From Allgaiera indica (GTDB taxonomy: Bacteria > Pseudomonadota > Alphaproteobacteria > Rhodobacterales > Rhodobacteraceae), in contig NZ_FNOB01000004.1 in the NCBI RefSeq assembly GCF_900106675.1, forward strand, positions 161,950 to 225,949: a DNA stretch of 64,000 bases, read 5' to 3'. Position 1 is the stretch's first letter. Each line of letters starts with the position of its first letter. Below the pieces are notes generated by a model, which was not told the origin of the DNA, did not search any database, and saw only the letters and a program-made list of their open reading frames with translations. The translations under genes and the position numbers were made by a program. Below, in pieces: positions 24,344 to 34,600 of this stretch.

Positions 24344-25087
24344 ATGGCGCTGGGCGGGCTCTACACCTCGATGGCCGGGCTCGAGACCTCTTCGGAGCGT
24401 CTCGATACCGTCGCGCAGAACCTCGCGAACGCCAACACGCAGGGCTATGCCGCGCAACAGACGGCGGCGATGGCGCTGCCCTATCACGGCCAGGCGGCGC
24501 CCGGCGGGGCCGATGTGATCGCGCTGGGCGAGGCCACCGATACCTCGGCCGGGCCGGTCACCCAGACCGGCGCCCCCTATGACGTGGCGGTGCAGGGCGG
24601 CTGGCTGGTGGTGCAGACCGAAAACGGCGGCCAGGCGCTGACGCGCGACGGCCACCTGGCCCAGAACGCCCAGAACCTCTTGACCACCGCCAGCGGCCAG
24701 CCGGTGCTGGGCGCCAACGGCACCCCGATCAGCCTGCCGGCGCTGCGTGACATCACCATCGCGCGCGATGGCTCGATTTCCGGCATTCCCGCCAGCGCGG
24801 TGGGCGGGCAGGCGCAGAATTTCGGCAAGCTGTTCCTGGCCCAGACCCCGGCGGGCGGCGCGCTGCGGCCGCTGGCCAATTCGCTTTACGCCCTGCCGCC
24901 CGGCACCGCGCCGCAACCGGCGCCGGCGGCCACCGTTACCCAGGGCGCGCTGGAGGGCAGCAATGTCGATCAGGTGAAGGCGATGATGGACCTGATCGAC
25001 GTGTCCAAGTCCTACAAGCTGGAAACCCAGGTGATGGGCAAGACCGCCCAGACGCAGACCGCCCTCGACCAGATCCTCATGTCCTGA
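24344..25087 (+). CDS. flgF: flagellar rod protein FlgF
   Basis: FlgF is a rod subunit. The 247-residue product has the N-terminal rod motif YTSMAGLETSSERLDTVAQNLANANTQGYAAQQ, the central GWLVVQTENGGQALTRDGHL block of the FlgEFG family, and the C-terminal helix ALEGSNVDQVKAMMDLIDVSKSYKLETQVM. It begins 2 bp after the flgE stop. The assignment to FlgF rather than FlgG rests on order (E-F-G) and its less conserved body. Confidence 0.9.
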   Translation: MALGGLYTSMAGLETSSERLDTVAQNLANANTQGYAAQQTAAMALPYHGQAAPGGADVIALGEATDTSAGPVTQTGAPYDVAVQGGWLVVQTENGGQALTRDGHLAQNAQNLLTTASGQPVLGANGTPISLPALRDITIARDGSISGIPASAVGGQAQNFGKLFLAQTPAGGALRPLANSLYALPPGTAPQPAPAATVTQGALEGSNVDQVKAMMDLIDVSKSYKLETQVMGKTAQTQTALDQILMS

Positions 25088-25097
25088 CGGAGACCCC

Positions 25098-25892
25098 ATG
25101 CTTCCCGCGCTTTCCACCACCGCCACCGGACTTTCGGCCGAACAGGTCGAGATCGATTCGATTTCGAACAACCTCGCCAACCTCAACACCGTGGGCTTCA
25201 AGAAATCCGATCCGGTGTTCGAGACGCTGGCCTATCAGCAGCATATCCAGCCGGGCGCCTCGTCCAGCGGCAACACGCTGTACCCGTCGGGCTATGACAT
25301 GGGCACCGGGGTGCGGGTCGCGGCGACGGTGCCGGTGCTGACCCAGGGCAACCTGAAACAGACGAACGAGCCCCTGGACATGGCGATCCAGGGCGCGGGC
25401 TATTTCCAGGTGCTGCAACCCAACGGCCAGATCGCCTATACCCGCGACGGCGCCTTTCAGCTGGACCAGAACGGCCATCTGGTCACCGCCGACGGCTATC
25501 AGGTGCTGCCCAACATCACCATTCCGCCGAACGCCACCAGCGTGACCATCGGCCAGGACGGCACGATCTCGGCCACCACGCCGGGGTCGTCCAACGCGGC
25601 GGTGGTGGGGCAGATCCAGTTGGCCAATTTCGTCAACCCGCAGGGTCTGCAGCCGATCGGCAACAACCTGTTCCTGCAGACGAATTCCAGCGGCGCCGCG
25701 ATCACCGGGAACCCGCAGGCGAACGGGCTGGGCTCGGTCAACCAGAATTTTCTGGAGCAGTCGAACACCAGCGTGGTCGATTCCATGGTCAATCTGATCG
25801 CGGCCGAGCGCGCCTATCAGCTGGGCACCAACGCGGCCTCGGCCGCCGGGCGTACGCTGAGCGAGCTGTCCGCGATGGCCGCCAGTGCATGA
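25098..25892 (+). CDS. flgG: flagellar distal rod protein FlgG
   Basis: FlgG builds the distal rod. The 264-residue product has the FlgG-characteristic N-terminal block STTATGLSAEQVEIDSISNNLANLNTVGFKKSDPVFE, the LDMAIQGAGYFQVLQPNGQIAYTRDGAFQLDQNG domain, and the C-terminal FLEQSNTSVVDSMVNLIAAERAYQLGTNA. Length and motifs are normal. The 3' end overlaps flgH by 4 bp. Confidence 0.96.
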   Translation: MLPALSTTATGLSAEQVEIDSISNNLANLNTVGFKKSDPVFETLAYQQHIQPGASSSGNTLYPSGYDMGTGVRVAATVPVLTQGNLKQTNEPLDMAIQGAGYFQVLQPNGQIAYTRDGAFQLDQNGHLVTADGYQVLPNITIPPNATSVTIGQDGTISATTPGSSNAAVVGQIQLANFVNPQGLQPIGNNLFLQTNSSGAAITGNPQANGLGSVNQNFLEQSNTSVVDSMVNLIAAERAYQLGTNAASAAGRTLSELSAMAASA

Positions 25893-26560
25893 TCCGCGCG
25901 CGCCGATCCATCGCGGCCCCGGCCGCGGGCCTGGCGCTTGCCGTGGTGCTGTCGGGTTGCGCGACCAAGGCGCCCAGCAAGCGGCTGTTCGTGCAGCCCG
26001 CGCAGTTTCCGGTGCAGGCCCGTGCGGCGCCCGATGCGGTGAACGGATCCGTCGTGCCGGTGAACGCGACCGGATCGCCCTATGGCAACCAGGCCGACTG
26101 GCAGCCTGGCGATATCGTCACGGTCAACGTGTCGCTATCGACCACGGCGCAAAACAGCGACAACGGCAATCTGAAGAAAAGCGCGACCTTCAACGACAGC
26201 GGCACCCAGATCCTGGGCTACAAGCCGACCTTGCAGCTTTCCAGCAAGACCGCCTTCGCCGGCGCCGGCACCACGAGCGGTTCGAACAACGTCACGACCG
26301 AACTGGCCGCCGTTGTCACCCGGGTCGAGCCGAACGGCGTTCTGGCGCTGCGCGGCCGCACCAACGTGAACATCAACGGCAATGTCACCGGGATCGAGGT
26401 GACCGGCTTTGCCCGTCCGCAGGACATCGGGCCGAACAACACGCTCGATTCATCGCAACTGGCCGATGCCAACATCCAATACGTCGGCATCGGCGACATC
26501 AATTCGGCGCATCACGTCCCATGGCTCGAAAGCACGCTGTCCAAATATTCGCCGTTCTGA
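25889..26560 (+). CDS. flgH: flagellar L-ring lipoprotein FlgH
   Basis: FlgH forms the outer-membrane L-ring. The 223-residue product has a lipoprotein signal with lipobox LSGC at about residues 21-24. The family blocks WQPGDIVTVNVSLSTTAQ and TELAAVVTRVEPNGVLALRGRTNVNINGNVTGIEVTGFARPQDIGPNNT follow. It overlaps flgG by 4 bp and flgI by 40 bp, an unusually long same-strand overlap that couples the two ring proteins. Confidence 0.95.
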   Translation: MIRARRSIAAPAAGLALAVVLSGCATKAPSKRLFVQPAQFPVQARAAPDAVNGSVVPVNATGSPYGNQADWQPGDIVTVNVSLSTTAQNSDNGNLKKSATFNDSGTQILGYKPTLQLSSKTAFAGAGTTSGSNNVTTELAAVVTRVEPNGVLALRGRTNVNINGNVTGIEVTGFARPQDIGPNNTLDSSQLADANIQYVGIGDINSAHHVPWLESTLSKYSPF

Positions 26561-27639
26561 TCGGGCTGGCACTGCCGCTGGCGGCATCGCAGGCCCGGGC
26601 CGACCGGGTCCGGCGGCTGGTGACGCTGGCGGGCGCGCCGGACAACCAGATCGTGGGCTACGGGCTGGTCGTGGGCCTGCCGGGAACGGGTGATCAGACC
26701 ACCCAGATCCCCTATACCCAGCAGGCGATCACCAACATGCTGTCGCATGAGGGGATCACCCTGCCCAAGACCGCCTTCATGCAGCCCAACGATGTCGCAT
26801 CGGTCATGGTGACGGCCCAGGTGCCGCCCTATACGGAACCCGGATCGAACCTGACGGTGACCGTCGCGGCGCTGGGCAACGCGACCTCGCTGTCGGGCGG
26901 GGTGCTGTTGCCGACGCCGCTGAAGGGCAGCAACGGCCATGTCTATGCCCAGGCGCAGGGGCCGCTGCTGGTCAGCGGGTTCGCGGCGGCCAAGTCGGGA
27001 TCTTCGGTGCGCCGCAACACGCCGACGGTCGGGCGCATTCCCGATGGCGCGGTGATGTCGCGCGCCATTCCCACCGCCACCTGGTCGCATTACGGATCGG
27101 CCAGGCTGCTGCTGAAACGGCCCAGCTATGAAAACGCCACCCGCATCGCCACGGCGATAGATCGCGCGCTGGGCCGTGGCGTGGCGCGGGCGACGTCGCC
27201 CGATGTGGTCGAGGTGCGGCGCCACGGCCGGCTTGGCGCCGTGGCCTTCATGGCGCGGGTGCTGGGCGTGCAGGTCACGCCCGAGGCACCGCCGCCCGCG
27301 GTCATCGTCGATGCCCAGTCGGGCACGATCGTGATGGGCGGCGACGTGCGCCTGCGGCCGGCGATCGTGTCCTACGGCAATCTGACGGTGTCGATCCAGG
27401 CGGCCAACAGCGTCAGCCAGCCCAACCCCCTGGCGCGGGGCAACACCGTGGGGGTGCAGAACGCCAACATCACTGCCCGGCAATCCGCCGGCCATGTCGT
27501 TACCCTGCCGGCCGCGACCACGCTGGCGCAGATCGCCGCCGCGCTGAACAAGATCGGCGCCAAGCCGTCGGATCTGATCGCCATCGTCGAGGCGCTGAAG
27601 GAGGCCGGGGCGCTGGACGCCCGGGTCAAGGTGGTCTGA
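26521..27639 (+). CDS. flgI: flagellar P-ring protein FlgI
   Basis: FlgI forms the periplasmic P-ring. The 372-residue protein has a signal peptide (MARKHAVQIFAVLIGLALPL), then RRLVTLAGAPDNQIVGYGLVVGLPGTGDQTTQIPYTQQAITNML, the diagnostic FlgI opening. The C-terminal block TLAQIAAALNKIGAKPSDLIAIVEALKEAGAL is normal. The start is the ATG at 26521 within the end of flgH; the long upstream frame to 25885 is flgH out of frame. Its stop shares one base with the flgJ start. Confidence 0.96.
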   Translation: MARKHAVQIFAVLIGLALPLAASQARADRVRRLVTLAGAPDNQIVGYGLVVGLPGTGDQTTQIPYTQQAITNMLSHEGITLPKTAFMQPNDVASVMVTAQVPPYTEPGSNLTVTVAALGNATSLSGGVLLPTPLKGSNGHVYAQAQGPLLVSGFAAAKSGSSVRRNTPTVGRIPDGAVMSRAIPTATWSHYGSARLLLKRPSYENATRIATAIDRALGRGVARATSPDVVEVRRHGRLGAVAFMARVLGVQVTPEAPPPAVIVDAQSGTIVMGGDVRLRPAIVSYGNLTVSIQAANSVSQPNPLARGNTVGVQNANITARQSAGHVVTLPAATTLAQIAAALNKIGAKPSDLIAIVEALKEAGALDARVKVV

Positions 27640-28454
27640 TGCTGGTTACCTCGCCGCGCAACCCGGCCGAGACCGGCCCCCAGGGCCTGAAGCTGGTGGC
27701 CGAGGCCGAGAAGCTGGAGGCCCTGCTGTGGGAGCAGGTGCTGACCTCGATGACCCGCTCGGCGCTGCCGGCCGGGTCGCTGGGCACCGGATCGCAGCTT
27801 TATAATGGGCTGGCGACGCGGGCGCTGGCCTCGAAGATGTTCGGCAGCACGGATAGCGGGCTGACGCGGCAGATCGTGGCCCAGTTGAAGACCGAGATCG
27901 GTGGATCTGGCACTTCGTCCGGCCTGCAGGCGCCCTCTACCCTGCAAGCACTGTCGGCCCATGCCGGGGTGCAGGGCGCGGCCGCTTTGGCACCCGAGGC
28001 AAGGGCGGTCAGCTATGCACGCGCGGTCTGGCCCGCGATCAAGGCGACGGCGGCCAGCCTGCAGGTGCCGCCCGTCGCGATCCTGGCGCAATCGGCGCTG
28101 GAAACCGGCTGGGGCGCCTCGACGCCGGGCAACAACCTGTTCGGGATCAAGGCCGTGGGTGCCCAGGCCGCGACCCGGGCCGCAACCCACGAAGAGGTGG
28201 GCGGCGCGCTGACCCCGACCGAGGCCCGCTTTGCCGCCTTCGGTTCCGGAGCCGATTGCCTGACGCATTACGCGGGGCTGATCCGGCGGGTCTATCCCCA
28301 GGCGATGGGGGCCGGGTCGGTCGCGCAATATGCGGATGCGCTGGCACGCGGCGGCTATGCGACCGACAGCAATTATGCCCGCAAGATCGTCGCCACCGCG
28401 CAATCGCCGCTGATGCAATCGGTGCTGCACGCCGTTGAAGGAGCGACGCTATGA
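27639..28454 (+). CDS. flgJ: FlgJ with peptidoglycan hydrolase domain
   Basis: A 271-residue bifunctional FlgJ. The N-terminal rod-scaffold segment EKLEALLWEQVLTSMTRSALP (about 25-45) is the FlgJ rod-binding motif. The C-terminal domain (about 125-265) is a glucosaminidase: AILAQSALETGWGAS has the catalytic glutamate at 155, followed by NNLFGIKA at 165-172. It digests peptidoglycan so the rod can pass. This two-domain form is typical of beta/gammaproteobacteria; many alphaproteobacteria have a short FlgJ with a separate enzyme. It starts with a one-base overlap with flgI and ends with a 4-bp overlap with flgK. Confidence 0.9.
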   Translation: MLVTSPRNPAETGPQGLKLVAEAEKLEALLWEQVLTSMTRSALPAGSLGTGSQLYNGLATRALASKMFGSTDSGLTRQIVAQLKTEIGGSGTSSGLQAPSTLQALSAHAGVQGAAALAPEARAVSYARAVWPAIKATAASLQVPPVAILAQSALETGWGASTPGNNLFGIKAVGAQAATRAATHEEVGGALTPTEARFAAFGSGADCLTHYAGLIRRVYPQAMGAGSVAQYADALARGGYATDSNYARKIVATAQSPLMQSVLHAVEGATL

Positions 28455-30400
28455 CATCCGGATTGAACTCGGCCGTTGCCGCCGCCCTGTCGGGGCTGGA
28501 TGCTTTCTCGGAAGGTATCAACACGATCGGCAACAATATCGCCAACCAGGCTACGACCGGCTATGCGGTGCGTAGTGTCGATGCGCAGACCGCGCGCAAC
28601 GCCGGCGGTCGTGCCGGCGCCGGGGTGCTGGATCCGGCGCTGGTGCAGCGCGCGACGGATGCGGTGCAGGCCGCGGGCGTCTATTCCGCCACCGCCGCAA
28701 GCAACGCCGCCTCGGCATTGTCGTCGGCATTGACCGCGATCGACCAGGCGTTCACCGGCAGCGGCGACATCACCACCGCCACCGGCAGTTTCTTTTCCGA
28801 TCTGGCGACGCTGGCGTCGGACCCGACGAACACTGCCCAGATTGGCACGGTGATGGCCGATGCGCAGACGCTGGCGGGCACGTTCAATTCCGCTTCCGGG
28901 GCGCTGGTGCAGCAAAACGCGCAGATCAGCACCCAGATCACCCAGCAGGTGGGGCAGGCCAACGCGCTGCTGACCCAGCTGGCCGCGATCAACAAGCAAC
29001 TTCAGTCCAGCCCCAAGGACGCCGCGCTGCTGGATCAGCAGCAGGCGGCGCTGACCAAGCTGTCGTCCTACATGAACCTGGGCACCGTACCCCTGGGCGA
29101 CAGTGGCGCCGTCGCGGTGATGAGCGGCGGCACCGTGCTGGTCGATCAGGCCGGCGCGCAGCAGATCGACGTCAGCCAGCCCCGGCCCGGCGATCAACCG
29201 GTGCTGAGCACCGGCCCGGACAAGTCGCCGCTGTCGCTGTCGGGGTCGGGAGGCTCGCTTGGCGGGTTGCTTGCGGGCTTTGCATCGACCAGCGCCGCGG
29301 GCAAGCGGCTGGACTGGATCGCGGGCACCTTGGCGGGGCTGGTGAACCAGTCCCAGGCCCAGGGGCTGGACGGCACCGGCGCCTCTGGCAAGGCGCTGTT
29401 CCAGACCACGCCGCCCAGTGTGACGCCCGGCGCGGGCAACACCGGCAGCGCCACGCTTGCCCCCAGCATCACCAATGCGGGCGCCCTGCCATCGAATGGC
29501 CAGGGCTATACGCTAAGCTATTCCACCGCCGGATGGACCGCGACGGTGCCCGGCAGCGGCCAGTCCACCGCGCTGGGCAACGGTAGCCCGCTGACGCTGA
29601 ACGGCATGAACATCGCCGTCACCGGCACCCCGAACCCCGGAGACAGCTTTCGCATCGCCCCCGAGCCCGGCGCGGCCGCCGCATTGCGTCTGACCACCAC
29701 CGACCCCGCCGCCCTGGCGGTGGCCGATCCCTATGTGCTGGTCGCAGGCACCGTTTCCGCCAGCGGCGCGGTGACGAACAACAACGCCGGCACGATCAAC
29801 GAGGCCTCGGACAGCGTGACCGCCACCCCTACGGGCGGTGCTGCCGTGGTCCCGGCAAGTGCCTTCGGTCACGACCTGGAAGTCCGGTTCACCAGTTCGT
29901 CGGCCTACAACGTGGTCGACAAGAGCACCGGTTCCACCGTCAGCAGCGGCAGTTTCACGGGCGGCAACGCGAACATCGCCGTGGCCTATCCCGCGGGTGG
30001 GGCGGCGGCGGGCAGCTATTGGCAGGTTACCCTGTCGGGGGCGCCGGCGCCGGGAGACGTCGCCACGCTGAACCCGGGGGGGTTGAACAGCGGCTCCAAC
30101 GCGCAGCGCATGTCGGGATTGTGGAACACCGCCGATGCGACGCTGCCGGGCGGGTCGCTGCAGGGCTCGGTCCTGTCGTTGATCGGCAGTACAGGCACGG
30201 CTTCGGCGCAGGCGAAATCGCTGGTCGCGAACACGGCCTCCAGCCTGACGACGGCGCAATCCAACCTGTCGAAAGTCGCGGGCGTGAACCTGGACAACCA
30301 GGCCGCGCTGCTGACCGAGTTCCAGCAGGCCTATCAGGCCGCCGCAAAGGTGATCTCGACCGCCAATTCGATGTTCCAATCCCTGATCCAGGTCGTCTAG
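28451..30400 (+). CDS. flgK: flagellar hook-filament junction protein FlgK
   Basis: FlgK is the first junction protein between hook and filament. The 649-residue product has the rod/hook-type N-terminus (GLDAFSEGINTIGNNIANQATTGYAVRSV) and the C-terminal helix with LVANTASSLTTAQSNLSKVAGVNLDNQAALLTEFQQAYQAAAKVISTANSMFQSLIQV. The middle is a long Ala/Gly/Ser/Thr region with beta-rich domains (about 290-530). It overlaps flgJ by 4 bp and is followed by flgL after 10 bp. Length is a little above the usual 550. Confidence 0.93.
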   Translation: MTSGLNSAVAAALSGLDAFSEGINTIGNNIANQATTGYAVRSVDAQTARNAGGRAGAGVLDPALVQRATDAVQAAGVYSATAASNAASALSSALTAIDQAFTGSGDITTATGSFFSDLATLASDPTNTAQIGTVMADAQTLAGTFNSASGALVQQNAQISTQITQQVGQANALLTQLAAINKQLQSSPKDAALLDQQQAALTKLSSYMNLGTVPLGDSGAVAVMSGGTVLVDQAGAQQIDVSQPRPGDQPVLSTGPDKSPLSLSGSGGSLGGLLAGFASTSAAGKRLDWIAGTLAGLVNQSQAQGLDGTGASGKALFQTTPPSVTPGAGNTGSATLAPSITNAGALPSNGQGYTLSYSTAGWTATVPGSGQSTALGNGSPLTLNGMNIAVTGTPNPGDSFRIAPEPGAAAALRLTTTDPAALAVADPYVLVAGTVSASGAVTNNNAGTINEASDSVTATPTGGAAVVPASAFGHDLEVRFTSSSAYNVVDKSTGSTVSSGSFTGGNANIAVAYPAGGAAAGSYWQVTLSGAPAPGDVATLNPGGLNSGSNAQRMSGLWNTADATLPGGSLQGSVLSLIGSTGTASAQAKSLVANTASSLTTAQSNLSKVAGVNLDNQAALLTEFQQAYQAAAKVISTANSMFQSLIQVV

Positions 30401-30410
30401 GAGGCGCACG

Positions 30411-31631
30411 ATGGACAATTCCTTCTACTCCCGTGCCGGGCAGGGCTTTGCCGGACAAGAGGCCCGCATCGCCACGCTGGAACAGCAGCTTTCGACCGGC
30501 TCCAAGGTGCCGACCGCGGGAACCGACCCCGCCGCCTATATCGGCAATCAGGCCGATCAGGCGACGGTGCGGCGGCTGGATGCGCTGAACGCCGGCCAGG
30601 TGAACCTGCAGCAGAATCTGGGCACCGCCACCATGGCGATGGATCAGGCGACAAGCGCGTTGGACCATATCCAAAGCATCGCCCTGCAGGCGGCGAACGG
30701 CACCACCAGCAACCAGGATTTCCAGGCCCTCAGCCAGCAGGTGGGCGAGGGGCTGCAACAGATCCTGAGCCTTGCGAATACCCAGGGCAGCAACGGAAAC
30801 TACGTCTTTGCCGGCACCGCCAGGCAGACCCAGCCCTTCGTGACCGACGCCGCGGGCGGGGTCAGCTACATGGGCAACGACGGCACTTCGGCGGTCGAGA
30901 TATCCCCCGGAGTCACGGTCAACGCGGCGCTTAGCGGCGATGTGTTCACCAATGCCAGATCCGGCAACGGCTTCGCCTCGGTCACCGCGTCGGCGTCGAA
31001 CACCGGATCGGGCACGGTGATGGCCACGGGCGTGTCCGACGCCGCCGCCGCCGCCGCCTTCCAAAGCGGCAGCACCCCGGTGACGCTGGCGTTTTCCAGT
31101 TCGGCCAACGGGGCGGTCAGCTATACCGCCACCTCGGGCAGCAGCACGATCGGCAGCGGGCCGGTGAACACCGCGAACGGGGCCAGCACCACGATCACCC
31201 TCGACGGGGTGGAACTGACCGTGGCGGGCCAACCCAAGGCGGGCGACAGCTTCACCATGGCGCCGTCGCGGCCGCAGTCGATCTTCGATCTGGTCAAGCA
31301 GATCCAGACGGCGCTGGCCTCGCCCGGGACCACGCCGGCGGTGCGGGCGCAGACGCGGCAGTTGATCGGCAATTCGCTGGCCACCATCGTGCAGTATCAG
31401 CACCGCCTGGCCGGGGCCTCGGCCAAGGCCGGGGTGGTCTTGCAGGCCACCAGTGCGGCCGCGACGTCGAATGCCCGTGCCAGTACCAGCGCCAAGGAAA
31501 ACGCCAGCGCCCTGGTGTCGGCCAACACCCCCCAGGTGCTGAGCGAGTTGCAGAACCGCTCCTCGGCGCTGCAGGCGGCGATGAAGGCCTTCTCGGTCGC
31601 CTCGCAGCTCAATCTTTTCAAGTATCTCTGA
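30411..31631 (+). CDS. flgL: flagellar hook-filament junction protein FlgL
   Basis: FlgL is the second junction protein. The 406-residue product has a flagellin-like N-terminus: IATLEQQLSTGSKVPTAGTDPAAYIGNQADQATVRRLDALN, followed by MAMDQATSALDHIQSIALQAANGTTSNQDF, and the NGNYVFAGTARQTQPF motif typical of FlgL. The C-terminus (QNRSSALQAAMKAFSVASQLNLFKYL) pairs with the N-terminal helix. It has GGAGG before the ATG. The next gene, the giant transferase, begins 13 bp after its stop. Confidence 0.93.
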   Translation: MDNSFYSRAGQGFAGQEARIATLEQQLSTGSKVPTAGTDPAAYIGNQADQATVRRLDALNAGQVNLQQNLGTATMAMDQATSALDHIQSIALQAANGTTSNQDFQALSQQVGEGLQQILSLANTQGSNGNYVFAGTARQTQPFVTDAAGGVSYMGNDGTSAVEISPGVTVNAALSGDVFTNARSGNGFASVTASASNTGSGTVMATGVSDAAAAAAFQSGSTPVTLAFSSSANGAVSYTATSGSSTIGSGPVNTANGASTTITLDGVELTVAGQPKAGDSFTMAPSRPQSIFDLVKQIQTALASPGTTPAVRAQTRQLIGNSLATIVQYQHRLAGASAKAGVVLQATSAAATSNARASTSAKENASALVSANTPQVLSELQNRSSALQAAMKAFSVASQLNLFKYL

Positions 31632-31644
31632 AGCGGAACCCATC

Positions 31645-34600
31645 ATGAACGATCTGCGCAGCGATGAAAGGCAGGCCATCCTGGTCGTCGGCTATTACCG
31701 CAGCGGCACCTCGGCGCTGTGCGGATCGCTCGCCGATCTGGGGGTTCAGATCAGCAGCGACGCCGAAAGCAACGAATCGAACCCCAAGGGGTTCTTCGAA
31801 TCGACCGAGCTGATCAAGTTCGACATCCGCGTCCTCGAACTGATGCAATCGTACTGGAGCGACCTTTCCCCCCTGCCCGAGGGTTGGATCGACCGCGCCG
31901 ACGTGCAGCTGCAGCGCGAAATGCTGGCCGAGATCCTGACCCGCCAGTTCGCCGGGGCGCCGCTGGTGGCGGTGAAGCACCCGCATATGTGCCGGCTTCT
32001 GCCGCTGTATGAACAGGCGGCGCGCGATGCGGGCTATGGGGTGAAGGTGCTGCATACGCATCGTTCTCCCTATGCCGTGGCGACCAGTCAGGCGACGAAG
32101 AACAACCTGACGCGGGCCCATGCGATCGCGCTTTGGGCCAGCTACATCACCTCGGCCGAACACGGCGCGCGCGGGTTGCCGCGTGCCTGGGTCCAGTATC
32201 CGGACCTTTTGCGCGAAGCCGACGGCACGGTGCGCCGGGCGCTGGCCGAGATCGGGATCGAGGTGGCCGACGGGCGCAATATCGGCTTCGTCACCAAGGC
32301 GCTGAACCGGTCCGACGAGGCCGGGGCCGAGGGGCTGTTTCGCCCTCTGGCCCGGCTGGCGGCCGAGATCGAGGCCGCGATCGTCGAGGGCGCGGGGGCC
32401 GAGGTCTGGGATGAGCTGCGCGCCCGCAGCACCGACATCGCCGGTTTCGTGGCCGAGCTGGGCCAATCGGGCAATCGTGCCGCGCCGGGGGTGGGCCAGG
32501 GCCTGCTGGTGGCGATGCCCGCCGGGCGCGGCGTGCAGATCGCGGGGGCGGCCAAGACCCATCCGATCCGTCCGCCCGAGCGCGGCGACGCGGTCGAGGA
32601 AGCCCGGGTGAAGGCCTTGCTGGAACGCGCGCGCAAGGCCCATGGTGGCCTGCCGGGCCTTAGCCTGCTGATCGCCTGCCCCGAGGGCTGCACCCAGGCG
32701 CAGCTGCGCGACACGCTGGACTCGGTCGCGCAGAACTGGTGCCAGCCAGAGGTGAAGATTGCCTTCTCCGCCGCGCCGGGCCTGGATTTCGACGGCGCCG
32801 GCCTGACGATGGAGCGCCGCTTCGACACCGAGCCGGAGATGACGGCCGCCCTGTTCGCCGCGCTGTCCGAGGCGCGCACCGATTACGCCGCGATCGTCAA
32901 TGCCGGCGACATGATCGAACCCGACGCGATCGCCCGCTTCACCCTGCGCGCCGTCGCCTCCGGGGCGGACATGATCTATTGCGACGAGATCGCGCCCAGC
33001 CCGGGCGGGCCATGGATCCGGGCGAAGCCGGCGATGTCGCTGCCGCGCCTGCTGGAATCGTGCTTCGTGGGCGATTGGGTCTGGTACCGGGGCGCCACGG
33101 TGGCCGATCTGGGCGGTTTTCGCCCCGATCTGTTCCCGGGCGCCGAGGAACAGGACATGCAGATCCGCCTGGCCGGCGCCGGCAAGCGCATAGAGGCGCT
33201 GCCCGAGGCGCTGTTCGTGCGCGGCGAGAACACCCGCCGCGACGGCGTCGCGTTGGAGGTTGCGACCGAAAGCGCCCGCGCCTCGATCGCGGCGCATCTG
33301 GAACGGACCGCGGCGGGCGGCACGGTGCGCGCCGGGGCGATCGCGGGGCTGTTCGCGGTCGACTATCCCGCCAAGCCCGATCCCGCGGTGACGCTGGGCA
33401 TCCTGTGCCGGGCGCCGATCACCCCCGACGTGGTGCAACTGGCGGTGAACAAGCTGTTGCCCCAGCACGATGGCAAGGCCTCCTGCATCGCCTTCCTGCG
33501 GCCCCATGACGGCGAAGAGACGACCGAGGCGATGACGCATTTCCTTGACAAGGTGGCGGCCGAGGTCACGCCCAACCACCCCTCGATCCGGGTGGTCGAA
33601 GCCGCGCCGCATCTGGGGGCGACGCTGGCGCGGCTGGGGCAGATCCGGCCGGGCAATCATGTGGCGCTGGTCGATCCGGTCTGCGCGCCGTCCGAGGCCG
33701 ACGTGCTGGGCGTGCTGGCCGCCTTGCTGGACAGGCTGGATGATGCCGGCGCGGTTGCGCCGCTGGCGTTCTTTCGCGATGGCGAGCGCAGCGCGCGCCT
33801 GCGCGGGCCGCTGCTCTTTGGTGCCGAGGCCCGTGTCGGCGAGGGATACGAGGCCAGCTCTCCGGGGCCGGGCGGGTGGCTGGCGACGACCCAGCCGGTC
33901 GATGCGGTCGACGGCCCGATCGTGGCCCTGCGCGCCGGCGCCGCCTTCGATCCCAGGGCCGATAGCTGGGCCGCGGTTTGCGCCGGGTTGCGGGCCGGGC
34001 CCGACGGCCCCGCGCTGACGGCCTATTGGACGCCCCGCCGTCAGGTCGAGATCCCAGACCCCGGCACCGCCCGCGACCCGGAAGTCGCCGCGGCCCGGGA
34101 AATTCCCTATCGCGGCACCCATCACCATCCGGCGATGACGATCTCCGGATCGCCGCTGATCCTGGAAGGCCGCGCCGGTCTGGTCGATGCCGATGCCGCC
34201 GCGCTGGTCACCACCGCGGGTCTGCCAGAGGACGGCCGCACCATTGCCGCGGCCCGGTTCGCGCGCGGCGCGGGCCGCCTGCAGGCCGGCATCGCGGCCG
34301 AGCCGATCGACGCGGCCTCGGTCTTGCGCGCGCAGCGCCAGGGGCGCCGCTGGATCCGCCTGAACCCCACGCAACGCGTGTTGCAGCCGGGCGCGCAGGC
34401 CGAGATCCCTGCCGATACGCTGGTGTGGTCGACCCTGCCGGCCGAGGGCTCGGCCGAGATCCTGCGCGCGGCACAGCGCAGCGTTGCAACCTCGGCCCGG
34501 CTGGCGGCGCGGCTGCGGGGGATGGGGGCGCGCGATGTCGACGTGATCCGACCGCGGTTGACGCGAGAGATCTGGGCCGGGTTCACGCCCGGCACGGCGC

